Source: JBBRLG01 sp038231495
GTDB lineage: Bacteria > Planctomycetota > Planctomycetia > Gemmatales > Gemmataceae
Assembly (NCBI GenBank): GCA_038231495.1
Contig: JBBRLG010000103.1
Coordinates: 1 to 15,384 of the forward strand
Length of the DNA stretch: 15,384 nt
Direction: 5' to 3'
Shown here: positions 1-7,441 of the stretch, one piece after another
How the letters are laid out: every line of letters starts with the position of its first letter
How positions within the stretch are numbered: position 1 is the stretch's first letter
Position numbers and translations under genes: made by a program
Notes under the pieces: model-generated
Database searches by the model: none
Told to the model about the DNA's origin: nothing
What the model saw: the letters and a program-made list of their open reading frames with translations, nothing else

Positions 1-117
1 GCCCCGACTCAGAAAGAAAGAAAGCGGCGTCGAGCCGCCGCACTCCAAAGGGAAAAACACCTCCCTAAATCCTACGCCGGCAACGGTCGCCTTTTGTAAC
101 AAATGCGTAAGTATCGT

Positions 118-146
118 TTGACCGTCGTTCGTCATACCTTTATACT
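118..146 (+). promoter_or_regulatory. sigma70-type promoter of the S41 protease gene
   Basis: A -35 hexamer TTGACC (118-123) is separated by exactly 17 nt from a -10 hexamer TATACT (141-146). Both differ from the consensus by one base. Transcription would start near 153 and leave a leader of about 78 nt before the start codon at 231. This is one of the best promoter matches in the window and also suits the propeller gene downstream. It is read by eye and not tested. Confidence 0.72.
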
Positions 147-170
147 CTCAGGGAGGTACGAAACTCTGCG

Positions 171-213
171 CCGACGTGGAAGAGTCGGCAAGGCCGTATC
201 CCGAACGCGGGAT
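171..213 (+). other. two small hairpins in the leader of the S41 protease mRNA
   Basis: The leader holds a 5-bp stem CCGAC/GTCGG (171-175 with 184-188) and a 6-bp stem ATCCCG/CGGGAT around an AACG loop (198-203 with 208-213). The second ends 6 nt before the ribosome binding site at 220-224. They may influence ribosome access or mRNA stability. They do not resemble any riboswitch class I know, and short GC-rich stems also arise by chance. Confidence 0.35.
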
Positions 214-219
214 CTGGGC

Positions 220-224
220 GGAGG
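220..224 (+). promoter_or_regulatory. Shine-Dalgarno site that decides a TTG start
   Basis: GGAGG lies 6 nt before the TTG codon at 231. It supports this rare start codon over any start further downstream. The signal peptide follows immediately, which agrees with that choice. Confidence 0.75.
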
Positions 225-230
225 TGGACC

Positions 231-1904
231 TTGTTAAGCGCACGCCGACTATACCCACGTTCCCAGCCTTCCCTATTCAGCCGCCTGTTGCTGACCGGCG
301 TCGCTTTTCTTCTGCTCCCCCTTGCTTTACAAGCCGCCCCAACCCGGCCGGATGATGCCGCGCCAAAGAAAGACGCCGAAATTCAGGCTCGCGCCGCCCA
401 AAAGGACCGACGCTGGTTCGAGGCGTGCCGGTTGTACGAAGAAATCCTGCACGGCAAGGACAAGCCCGCCGACGACGTGCGCGAAGCGTATCAGGAATGC
501 CTGCGCCGCTACTACCTGCAACGCCGGCACGGCGACAAGCTGTACCGCGACGCCATTGCGAAGTTGACCGCCACGCCCAACGAAGCCCTCAAGATTTACG
601 ACCAGGTGCTCGACGCGCTGTCCAAGCGGTATTTCGACCCGCAGAAGGTCGAAACGTCACTGCTATTCAAGAACGGCGTCCAGGAACTGCTTTTCGCCCT
701 GGACGACGAATTTTTCACCCGAGAATACCTGGCCGGCGCGGACGCCAAGGGCCTCGATTCGTTGCGCGGCCGATTGCGGGAACTGCGCGACCAGAAGCTG
801 ACGACCGCGACCGCCGCCCACGATGCCGTGCTTAACACGGCCCGCCTGGCGAACGGCCTGGGCCTGGCGGCCAACAAAAACCGCGTCGTCGTCGTGTTCG
901 CGCTCGAATTCGCGTGCGGTGCCTGCAACGCCCTGGACGACTACACGCTGTACCTCACGCCGTTCCACCTGAACGCCGCGCGCGGCAAGTACGTCGGCGT
1001 CGGCGTCGATCTCGCCATCACGGGCCAGAACCTGGAAATTGCCCGTGTCTACCCGAACAGTCCGGCGGCGGAATCCGGTCTGCAACCCGGAGACCGGGTG
1101 CTGCAAATCGATGCGCAATCCGTGGAGAAACTGCCGCCCGATGTCGTCGCGGAACGGTTGCTCGGCGACACGGATACGCAGATCGAACTGGAAATCGTGC
1201 GCGGCCAGATGAAGCCGTACGCCGTCACGATGGTGCGCCGGGCCGTCGCGACGCCCAGCGTCGAATACCGCATGATGGGCGACATGATGTCCGCGTCGGA
1301 GGAGATCGGCTACGTCCGCATTCACAGCTTCCAGGACACGACGGCCCAGGAGGTCAAGGAGGCGATTGCCCGCCTCCAGACTGCCGGCATGAGAGCCTTG
1401 ATCCTCGACCTGCGCGGCAACCCCGGCGGCCTGTTCAAGGCTTCCGTCCAGGTGAGCGAACTTTTCCTTGGCGAGGGGGCCGTGATCGTCTTTACGGAGG
1501 GGCAGCTCAAGGAGTTTAGCCATCCATACAAGGTCGAAGGCGGCAACCCGTTCCAGCTGCCAATGGCAGTACTGGTAGACGGCGACACGGCCAGTTCCGC
1601 CGAAATCCTGGCCGCCGCGCTCAAGGAACACGAACGGGCCAAGCTCTACGGCCAACCGACCTTTGGCAAGGGCACGATTCAACAAATCATTCCGCTGGAT
1701 CGGTCGGCAGGCGGCATCCGCATTACGGTGGCGAAATTTACTTCCCCTCTGAAGAGCACCGTCGGCGGCGTGGGCGTCGTGCCGCACGAAGTGGTGCCCG
1801 ACAACCAAAGTGCGCTTTTCCCCGCGCTGAACGAATTACGGGGTCTGCTCGGCAAGATGCCCATGCCATCGATGGTCATGGGTTCGGACCCCATCTCCCG
1901 CTAA
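231..1904 (+). CDS. exported S41-family C-terminal processing protease with PDZ domain
   Basis: This 557-residue protein is a C-terminal processing (Ctp/Prc-type) serine protease. The family trims or degrades envelope proteins outside the cytoplasmic membrane. The TTG start at 231 has a GGAGG site 6 nt upstream. Residues 1-36 form a signal peptide: a basic start, a hydrophobic core around 19-33 and likely cleavage near ALQA/AP. A helical N-terminal region (about 45-200) contains a tetratricopeptide-like stretch (RWFEACRLYEEIL). A PDZ domain follows at about 254-340, with the YVGVGVDL strand and the segment SGLQPGDRVLQID. The peptidase core (about 360-535) has LILDLRGNPGG, the nucleophile Ser455 in TASSAEI and the general base Lys480 in FGKG. 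Their 25-residue spacing is normal for the family, so the enzyme should be active. The propeller gene starts 15 bp downstream and may be co-transcribed. The substrate is unknown. Confidence 0.93.
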   Translation: MLSARRLYPRSQPSLFSRLLLTGVAFLLLPLALQAAPTRPDDAAPKKDAEIQARAAQKDRRWFEACRLYEEILHGKDKPADDVREAYQECLRRYYLQRRHGDKLYRDAIAKLTATPNEALKIYDQVLDALSKRYFDPQKVETSLLFKNGVQELLFALDDEFFTREYLAGADAKGLDSLRGRLRELRDQKLTTATAAHDAVLNTARLANGLGLAANKNRVVVVFALEFACGACNALDDYTLYLTPFHLNAARGKYVGVGVDLAITGQNLEIARVYPNSPAAESGLQPGDRVLQIDAQSVEKLPPDVVAERLLGDTDTQIELEIVRGQMKPYAVTMVRRAVATPSVEYRMMGDMMSASEEIGYVRIHSFQDTTAQEVKEAIARLQTAGMRALILDLRGNPGGLFKASVQVSELFLGEGAVIVFTEGQLKEFSHPYKVEGGNPFQLPMAVLVDGDTASSAEILAAALKEHERAKLYGQPTFGKGTIQQIIPLDRSAGGIRITVAKFTSPLKSTVGGVGVVPHEVVPDNQSALFPALNELRGLLGKMPMPSMVMGSDPISR

Positions 1905-1919
1905 GCGAACGGATCGCGC

Positions 1920-2765
1920 GTGCGCCCGCTCTGGTCTCAGACCGTTGCCCCTGGCTTGCGCGGTCTGAGCGCGGCCCGCGAACGCGATTTCTTCCTCGCC
2001 TGGGACGCCCGGCACAACCTCTACCTCTTTAACCCCACCGGCCAACGGCAAGCGCAAACCCAACCGCCCGACGAGCTCGTCGCCGGCTGTGCCGCGGAAG
2101 ACGGCCACTGCTTTGCCGCGGTCGGGGACAAGGGCACCGTTTACCTGCTGGCCCCCGACCTGACGCCCCGCTGGCAACGGGCCATCGACCGGCGCGCGAC
2201 CGCGGTGGCCGTTGACGCTTTTGGCCAACGGGTCGCGGTAGCGGGCGGCGACGGCAGCCTGTACCTGTTCGACGGCGACGGCAACCTGCTGTGGCAGGCG
2301 ACCAGCCCGCGACCGCTGCACTTCCTCACGTTCGTGCCGGAAAAGCCGGCCCTCGTCGGTTGCGCCGATTTCGGTCTGGTCGTCTGTTTTGACGCGGCCG
2401 GCCGCTGCGCCTGGCGCGACGGCCTGGTGGCGCACGTCGGCTCGCTAACGACGACCGGCGACGGCGGCACCATCTCTCTGGCCTGTTTCAGCGAAGGGGC
2501 GTGCTGTTACACTCTCGCGGACGGCCCGAAGTCGCGCCGCATGGTGTCCGGCGTAGCGCCGTGCCGGTTGTTGGCGAGTTCGTACGCCGGGGACGTGTGG
2601 CTGACCGTTGGCATGGAACCGCGCCTGACGCTGCGTCAGTCCGACGGGACCGCGCGGGCAGAAGTGGAGGTTTCAGGGCGTCCGGTCGGTTTGGCACTAA
2701 ACCCGCTTGGAACGCAGGCCGTGGTTGCGACGGCGGAGGGGACGGTGACCGCTTTCGCGGTTTGA
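1920..2765 (+). CDS. cytoplasmic seven-bladed beta-propeller protein (WD40/PQQ-like)
   Basis: This 281-residue protein has no signal peptide or membrane segment. Seven similar strand units occur at about residues 24, 65, 104, 144, 184, 225 and 266, spaced 39-41 residues apart. Each reads as a hydrophobic strand, then a Gly/Asp-containing turn and a second strand, for example VAVAGGDGSLYLFD and FAAVGDKGTVYLLA. The periodicity predicts a closed seven-bladed propeller made of little else. Trp after several blades (LLWQA, CAWRD, PRWQR) resembles PQQ/quinoprotein-like repeats. Such folds usually act as binding platforms, and no catalytic site is visible. The start is GTG at 1920 with only a weak purine stretch before it, so translation may be coupled to the S41 gene 15 bp upstream. 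The closely spaced pair suggests an operon. Its partner or ligand cannot be named. Confidence 0.82.
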   Translation: MRPLWSQTVAPGLRGLSAARERDFFLAWDARHNLYLFNPTGQRQAQTQPPDELVAGCAAEDGHCFAAVGDKGTVYLLAPDLTPRWQRAIDRRATAVAVDAFGQRVAVAGGDGSLYLFDGDGNLLWQATSPRPLHFLTFVPEKPALVGCADFGLVVCFDAAGRCAWRDGLVAHVGSLTTTGDGGTISLACFSEGACCYTLADGPKSRRMVSGVAPCRLLASSYAGDVWLTVGMEPRLTLRQSDGTARAEVEVSGRPVGLALNPLGTQAVVATAEGTVTAFAV

Positions 2766-2781
2766 TGCGCGCGAAAACCTC

Positions 2782-4230
2782 TCACGCCAAAATCTTGTCG
2801 ATCACCTCGCCATGTACGTCGGTCAGCCGCCGTTGGATGCCGTTGTGGTAAAACGTCAGCTTCTTGTGTTCCAGCCCGAGCAGGTGCAGTACCGTCGCGT
2901 GGAAGTCGTAGACCGAAACCGGGTCCTCCGCGACGTTGTAGCCGATCTCGTCGGACGCCCCGTAGCTGAAGCCGGGTTTCAGGCCCGCGCCGGCCAGCCA
3001 GCAGGTGTATGCCAGCGGGTGGTGGTCGCGACCCTTGCCGCCGATGCCTTGCGTGAACGGCGTGCGGCCGAACTCCGTCACCCACAAAACCAATGTGTCG
3101 TCCAACATGCCGCGGGCCTTGAGGTCTTTGAGCAGACCCGCGAGTGGCTTGTCCAGAACCGCGGCCTGCTTGCCGTGGTTGTCCACGAGGTCTTCGTGGG
3201 CGTCCCAGTTGATGCGCGGCGAGCCGAACGCGCCGCCGTTGTAGACCTGGACGAAGCGCACGCCGCGCTCCAGCAGCCGCCGGGCGAGCAGGCAGTTACG
3301 CCCGAAGCCCGCCGTCACTTCGCTGTCCAGGCCGTACACGTTGCGGGTCGCCGGGGTTTCCTGGGCGAAATCAATCGTTTCGGGGATGCTAACCTGCATC
3401 TTCGCGGCCAATTCGTAGGACCGAATGCGGGCCGCGAGCGTGCTGTCGCCGGGGTTGGCGTCCAGGTACTCGCGATTCATGCGGTCCAGCAAATCGAGAC
3501 TGGCCTTGCGCTTGTCGGGCGTCACCCCGGCGGGCGTGGTGAGGTCCGGGATCGGCTCGCCGGTGCTGCGGAAGGCGACCCCCTGGTGCGCCGCGGGCAG
3601 GAAGCCGTTGGTCCAGTGAATGGACCCGCCAGCGGGCAGGCCGCGCGGGTCGGGCAGGACGACGTACGCCGGCAAATTCTCACTCTCGGCCCCCAGACCG
3701 TACGACAGCCACGCGCCCAGGCACGGGAAGCCGTTCATCGTGAAGCCGGTGTTCATCTGGAACGCGGCGGGCGTGTGGTTGGAACTCTTGGCGACCATCG
3801 AATGCAGAAAGGTCATGTCGTCGGCACAGGTCGCCAGGTGCGGCAACAGGTCGCTGACCCACCGACCGCTCTGGCCCCGCCGTTTGAAGGCGAAGGGACT
3901 CTTCAACAGCCGGCCCGGCTGGGCGAAAAACGTATCGACCTTGCCCTTGCCGGTCATCTCCTGACCATCGAACTTGGCCAGGTCGGGTTTGTAGTCGAAC
4001 GTGTCGAGGTGGCTGACGCCGCCGGGCGAAACGATCTGGATGACGCGCTTGGCCTTCGCGGGGAAGTGCGGCGGCTTCGGCGTACCGGCCAGTTCCTGTG
4101 CGTCGGCAGCGGCACGAGCGTCGCGTTGCAGCAGCCAGGCCAGCGCGATGCCGCCGAGGCCCGTTGCGGTCTGGCCGAGGAAAGTGCGGCGGGAGTAATC
4201 GCTAGGGGCAGGGTAAAGCGGCGGCGGCAT
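2782..4230 (-). CDS. DUF1501 protein with twin-arginine leader
   Basis: This 482-residue protein belongs to the DUF1501 family, which is greatly expanded in planctomycetes and has an alkaline-phosphatase/sulfatase-like fold. Its biochemical role is unproven. I place the start at 4230 (MPPPLYPAPS), not at the longer open frame reaching 4338, because AGGAG lies 6 nt upstream and an extended -10 box lies just beyond it. The leader SRRTFLG (residues 13-19) plus a hydrophobic stretch indicates Tat export of a folded protein. Family landmarks include GGVSHLDTFDYKP near the N-terminus, SSNHTPAAFQMNTG, NWDAHEDLVDNH, and near the C-terminus WVTEFGRTPF followed by GRDHHPLAYTCW. The Asp/His residues are candidate metal ligands. 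DUF1501 genes are often paired with DUF1549/DUF1553 cytochrome-type genes. None is in this window; instead a second DUF1501 gene lies divergently 264 bp away. Its 3' end meets the propeller gene with a 16-bp gap. Confidence 0.93.
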   Translation of the reverse strand: MPPPLYPAPSDYSRRTFLGQTATGLGGIALAWLLQRDARAAADAQELAGTPKPPHFPAKAKRVIQIVSPGGVSHLDTFDYKPDLAKFDGQEMTGKGKVDTFFAQPGRLLKSPFAFKRRGQSGRWVSDLLPHLATCADDMTFLHSMVAKSSNHTPAAFQMNTGFTMNGFPCLGAWLSYGLGAESENLPAYVVLPDPRGLPAGGSIHWTNGFLPAAHQGVAFRSTGEPIPDLTTPAGVTPDKRKASLDLLDRMNREYLDANPGDSTLAARIRSYELAAKMQVSIPETIDFAQETPATRNVYGLDSEVTAGFGRNCLLARRLLERGVRFVQVYNGGAFGSPRINWDAHEDLVDNHGKQAAVLDKPLAGLLKDLKARGMLDDTLVLWVTEFGRTPFTQGIGGKGRDHHPLAYTCWLAGAGLKPGFSYGASDEIGYNVAEDPVSVYDFHATVLHLLGLEHKKLTFYHNGIQRRLTDVHGEVIDKILA

Positions 4231-4236
4231 ATCCAA

Positions 4237-4241
4237 CTCCT
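4237..4241 (-). promoter_or_regulatory. Shine-Dalgarno site fixing the start of the minus-strand DUF1501 gene
   Basis: On the minus strand AGGAG lies 6 nt before the ATG at 4230. The longer in-frame extension to 4338 has no comparable site at its start. The shorter start also brings the twin-arginine motif to residues 14-15, a normal place for a Tat leader. Confidence 0.7.
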
Positions 4242-4255
4242 GGCGGGCTGCGCTC

Positions 4256-4264
4256 ATCATACCA
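4256..4264 (-). promoter_or_regulatory. extended -10 promoter for the minus-strand DUF1501 gene
   Basis: The minus strand reads TGGTATGAT (4264 down to 4256), an extended -10 element (TGn plus TATGAT). No good -35 hexamer is visible, which such promoters tolerate. Transcription would start near 4249 and give a leader of about 20 nt, just long enough for the ribosome binding site. Another in-frame ATG lies within this box. Confidence 0.45.
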
Positions 4265-4494
4265 CGGTAGGCTGCGGTAGGTAGACTGCTCCGACCAAAC
4301 GCAGACCCTGGCAAAATCGCGAAAGGGATTTCCCGCATTTCGGGAACTTCGGCACGAAAGAGCGCGTCTCAGTCTTGTAACGCACGCGGCGACCGGTGAA
4401 CGGGAAGAACTCCTTGACATCGCAACGGGTTTCGTCAAAACTGGCATATACAGTCTCAGCTCTCCTGAGCCATCCTTGATCTGAGGGGTTTTCC

Positions 4495-5814
4495 ATGCAC
4501 GGCGGAATTGATCGGCGGCATTTCCTGAAACACGTGGCCGGCGCGTCCGCGATGGCCCTGCCGGCTTTCAACTTCGTCCAAAACCTTCGGGCGGCGGAAA
4601 CCAAGCTCAAGAAAGACAACAAGAGCCTCATCATCTTCTGGATGGGCGGCGGGCCCAGCCACATGGACCTCTGGGACCTCAAGCCCGGCAACGCCAACGG
4701 CGGCGACTTCAAGCCGATCAAGACCCCCGCCGAGGGCGTCGAGATTAGCGAAATCCTGCCAACCGTCGCCAGCCAGTTCAAGCACCTGTCGATCGTCCGC
4801 TCGCTCGTTACCAACGAGGGGAGCCACGAACGCGGCACGACCCTCATGAACACCGGCCGCGCGCCGAACCCGCTCATACCCTTCCCGGCGATGGGTTCGA
4901 TCGCCTCCTCGCAGCTGACGCCCAAGGAACTGGCCTTGCCCGGCTTCATCGGCGTCGGCGGCACCGCCCAGCGCATCGGACCCGGCTTCCTCGGCATGGC
5001 GTACGCCCCGTTCACGGTCCAGAACGCCGGCCAGCCGCCCGCCAATATCAAGCCGCCGACCGGTCTGGGCGACAAGGAAATGGAATATGAACGGCTGCGC
5101 CGCCGGCAGCGCCTGTTCTATTCCCTCGAAAACGAGTTCTCCGAAAACACCTTCCCGCACCTGCACGAGAAGGCCGAGCGCGAGGCCGCCGGCAGCGCCG
5201 CCCAGGCCCACTCGACCATCTACAAGAAGGCGTTCGACCTCACCGTGTCGCCGTTGCGCACGATTTTTGAGGTCCAGAAGGAAAAGAAGGAAGTCATCGA
5301 CGCCTATGGCGGCATGCAGAACGGCTTCGGCATGGGCTGCTTGCTGGCCCGCAAGTTGGTCGAGCAAGGCGTCACCTGCGTCGAGATCGATCTCGGCGGC
5401 TGGGACAACCACGGCAACATCTTCCCGACGCTCCGCAACACCAACGGCCCGCGCCTTGACAAGGGCATGGGCACGCTGGTGAAGGAACTGGTCGAACGCG
5501 ACCTGTACAAGAACACGGTCGTCCTGTGGATGGGCGAGTTCGGCCGTACGCCGCGCATCAACCAGAACGCCGGCCGCGACCACTGGGCGCGGTGCTGGTC
5601 GGTCGTCATGGGCGGTGGTGCGATCAAGGGTGGCCAGGTCTACGGGGCCACGAGCGCCGACGGTAGCGACATCAAGGACAAGCCTTGCTCGATTGGCGAC
5701 GTGTTCGCCACGGTTTACAAAGGCATGGGCCTCGAACCGAGCACGAAGGTTCGCGACAACCTCGGCGTTCCCCGCGAAATCGCCGAAGGCAAGCCGCTCG
5801 AAGGCCTCGTCTGA
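4495..5814 (+). CDS. DUF1501 protein with twin-arginine leader (second copy)
   Basis: This 439-residue DUF1501 protein starts at ATG 4495, with GAGGGG (4483-4488) 6 nt upstream. The leader has DRRHFLKHVAGASAMALPAF (residues 6-25): a twin arginine, a hydrophobic core and a basic residue, which points to Tat export. Landmarks match the family: FWMGGGPSHMDLWDLKPG at about 48-65, GSHERGTTLMNTGRAP at about 109-124, GGWDNHGNIFPTL in the C-terminal half, and WMGEFGRTPRIN followed by GRDHWARCWSVVMGGG. Conserved His and Asp in these motifs are plausible metal ligands, but no activity has been established for the family. It is only distantly similar to the divergent neighbour at 2782-4230, so this is not a recent duplication. 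A strong terminator follows 22 bp after the stop. TTGACA at 4414-4419 could be a -35 box, but no good -10 box lies at the correct distance. Confidence 0.94.
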   Translation: MHGGIDRRHFLKHVAGASAMALPAFNFVQNLRAAETKLKKDNKSLIIFWMGGGPSHMDLWDLKPGNANGGDFKPIKTPAEGVEISEILPTVASQFKHLSIVRSLVTNEGSHERGTTLMNTGRAPNPLIPFPAMGSIASSQLTPKELALPGFIGVGGTAQRIGPGFLGMAYAPFTVQNAGQPPANIKPPTGLGDKEMEYERLRRRQRLFYSLENEFSENTFPHLHEKAEREAAGSAAQAHSTIYKKAFDLTVSPLRTIFEVQKEKKEVIDAYGGMQNGFGMGCLLARKLVEQGVTCVEIDLGGWDNHGNIFPTLRNTNGPRLDKGMGTLVKELVERDLYKNTVVLWMGEFGRTPRINQNAGRDHWARCWSVVMGGGAIKGGQVYGATSADGSDIKDKPCSIGDVFATVYKGMGLEPSTKVRDNLGVPREIAEGKPLEGLV

Positions 5815-5836
5815 GATAATTAAAGTCGCCTTGGCT

Positions 5837-5885
5837 CGACACAACCCGCACCTCTCTATCGGAGGGTGCGGGTTGTGTCGTTTTT
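5837..5885 (+). terminator. strong intrinsic terminator after the second DUF1501 gene
   Basis: A perfect 16-bp stem (5837-5852, CGACACAACCCGCACC, with 5865-5880) encloses a 12-nt loop and is followed at once by five T (5881-5885). This is a textbook Rho-independent terminator on the plus strand, 22 bp after the stop codon at 5814. The minus strand lacks a matching T tract next to the stem. Confidence 0.9.
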
Positions 5886-5962
5886 GGCGAGCCGGGAGCG
5901 TGAGCGACCGGAGTGAGGTGCAGCGATACACTCCGGTCGCTTACGCTCCCGGCTCGCCAAAA
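5882..5962. repeat. 34-bp hyphenated palindrome, likely a dispersed repeat unit
   Basis: Arms 5882-5915 and 5929-5962 are inverted copies with a single difference, G at 5901 against T at the paired position. That difference still allows a G-U pair in RNA. The loop is 13 nt (5916-5928). The left arm begins TTTTGGCGAGCCGGGAGCG. The T tract of the preceding terminator forms the outer end of this stem. Both strands encode almost the same sequence, so the element has no orientation. Its symmetry and position after a terminator suggest a REP-like intergenic palindrome or a back-up bidirectional terminator. From memory, similar motifs are common in planctomycete genomes, but I cannot count copies here. 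Confidence 0.75.
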
Positions 5963-6091
5963 CATTAGAAAGCTGGAAACGGAATGCTCTTTGTCCTATC
6001 CTGATCGGATGTAACAAGCGGCCGGACCGGTAAAGTTTGCGCCAGACAGAAAATCCAACCTTTTTCTTGTATTCGCTGAATTGGCGCGGTA

Positions 6092-7441
6092 TTGATAAAG
6101 GCGCGAAAATGCCCGGAATTTCACCTGGGATTAGTCATTCTTACTGAACATTTGCACACAAAGTGGCAAGCACTTCAGGATCGGATCACGCGCACCCACC
6201 TGGCCCGGCGCGTGACGGAGGCCTATTTGCGCGCGCGAAGCCGAGTGCATTTGGCCCGCTTCGATCGACTTGCGGCCGCGCGCTGTCAATTGAACACGTT
6301 GCTAGGACTGGTCCACCACGCCCAATCCACCCGTTTCGGCGTGCAGCACGACTTTTGCCGTATCCGCACCGAAGAGGACTTTCGCCGTCTGGTTCCGGTG
6401 ACGAGTAGCGCGGCACTCGCGCGCAATTTTTGGCAACCGTCCGACGAACCGAACATCGGTGGATCGACCTGGCCGACGCCGCTCGCCGGTTTGGCTTCCT
6501 ACGATACGGCGGAAGGAACCACGCGGCAGGTACTGTTGTCCCCCGATCTTTTCCGCGCGCGCCGGCGGGCGCTGCACACCGCCCTGGCGTTCGTCTTTGA
6601 CAAGCACCCGCTGGCCGAGTTATTGTCCGGTTCGTTGCTTTTCCTGGGTGGTCCCGCCTCCGTTGGCAACATAACGAATCGCAAACCCGTGTTGAGTGCC
6701 GATGCAGTGCTTCGCGCCGGCATCCCCTGGCTGTATCGGCCCTACTGCGTTACCGCGGGTGATGCCAACCACGAGGACTTGGCCGAACGCGCCCGGCAGC
6801 CTCCGTTGACGTGCGTGTCGGGGTCGTTGGGCGAAATCACCCAGCTATTCGACCGCACAAAGGCAAGCGCGCAGCGGGAAAAAATCACGGACGTGTGGCC
6901 GCGGTTGCTCGCCGTGTTGTACTCCTGCCGCCCGGAAGAGCGCGGGCGGGTGGAACGGCTGCGGCAAGAGTTGGGGCCGAAAGTCAGCCTGCTGCAAGTG
7001 GGGCAGTTTCCCGAAGGCATCGCCGCGGTGGAGGACCCAAGGCACGGCTTGCTGCGACTGCTGCCCGATCACGGCCTCTATTACGACTTCATTCCGACGA
7101 CAGAGTTCACTCAGCGCGCGCCGAAGCGCGTGGGGTTGGCCCAGGTCCAGGTTGGCGTCGATTACGAGTTGGCGATCACGTCGCCGGCGGGTGTTTGGGC
7201 CTGTCGGACCGGGGCCGCAGTCCGCTTTGAACGCCTCGACCTGCCGCTTTTGCGCTTCGTCGCTATGCCGTGCGTTGCGGCCGCGCCGGTGAAACGCGAG
7301 GCCGTGGTGCCGTTCGTCAAGGTCATGCCGCCGCACGATTTCAAGGCACCGGTTGGCCGTCTACGAATCGGCGACAGTCCGGCAACGCGTCCCGAAAGCT
7401 TCGACCATAACCCTTGGTTAGTACCCGTGGATCGAGGATGA
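6092..7441 (+). CDS. GH3-like protein with altered adenylation motifs
   Basis: This 449-residue protein resembles the GH3 (auxin-responsive promoter) branch of acyl-adenylating enzymes. Supporting stretches are HAQSTRFGVQHDF (76-88) with FRRLVPV (97-103), SLLFLGGPAS (181-190), LTCVSGS (239-245), WPRLLAVL (269-276) and GLYYDFIP (328-335). Normal GH3 enzymes use three ATP/AMP motifs. Here the first is only TAEGTTRQVLLS (139-150), the second GQFPEG (304-309), and the third CRTGA (371-375), where YRxGD with a key Asp is expected. The protein is also shorter than typical GH3 enzymes of about 550 residues. It may be a non-adenylating relative or use a changed substrate. The TTG start at 6092 has no clear ribosome binding site; TTG 6152 is another option, and family similarity begins near residue 35. 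Its last 101 nt overlap the convergent helicase gene. No signal peptide is seen. Confidence 0.7.
   Translation: MIKARKCPEFHLGLVILTEHLHTKWQALQDRITRTHLARRVTEAYLRARSRVHLARFDRLAAARCQLNTLLGLVHHAQSTRFGVQHDFCRIRTEEDFRRLVPVTSSAALARNFWQPSDEPNIGGSTWPTPLAGLASYDTAEGTTRQVLLSPDLFRARRRALHTALAFVFDKHPLAELLSGSLLFLGGPASVGNITNRKPVLSADAVLRAGIPWLYRPYCVTAGDANHEDLAERARQPPLTCVSGSLGEITQLFDRTKASAQREKITDVWPRLLAVLYSCRPEERGRVERLRQELGPKVSLLQVGQFPEGIAAVEDPRHGLLRLLPDHGLYYDFIPTTEFTQRAPKRVGLAQVQVGVDYELAITSPAGVWACRTGAAVRFERLDLPLLRFVAMPCVAAAPVKREAVVPFVKVMPPHDFKAPVGRLRIGDSPATRPESFDHNPWLVPVDRG

Noticed and set aside
24..41. 6-bp hairpin GCGGCG/CGCCGC followed on the minus strand by a T/C-rich stretch, possible terminator
   Set aside because: No minus-strand gene ends here within the window, and the T tract is interrupted by C. 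It could belong to sequence beyond the window edge.
663..1808. 381-codon minus-strand open frame opposite the S41 protease
   Set aside because: It is antisense to PDZ and peptidase domains with intact catalytic residues. No independent support was seen.
2812..4284. 490-codon plus-strand open frame opposite the first DUF1501 gene
   Set aside because: It is antisense to a gene with clear family motifs. Its Arg/Val/Gly-rich composition is typical of shadow frames in GC-rich DNA.
4414..4452. TTGACA with TATACA as a promoter for the second DUF1501 gene
   Set aside because: The spacing is 27 nt, too long for sigma70. At 17 nt the sequence is AAAACT, a poor -10 box.
4456..5931. 491-codon minus-strand open frame opposite the second DUF1501 gene
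   Set aside because: It is a shadow frame that runs into the terminator and palindrome at its 5' end, with no recognisable domain.
6069..6096. TTGTAT/TATTGA pair as a promoter before the GH3-like gene
   Set aside because: Both hexamers match the consensus poorly, and the -10 would overlap the assigned start codon. It would only work if translation began further downstream.
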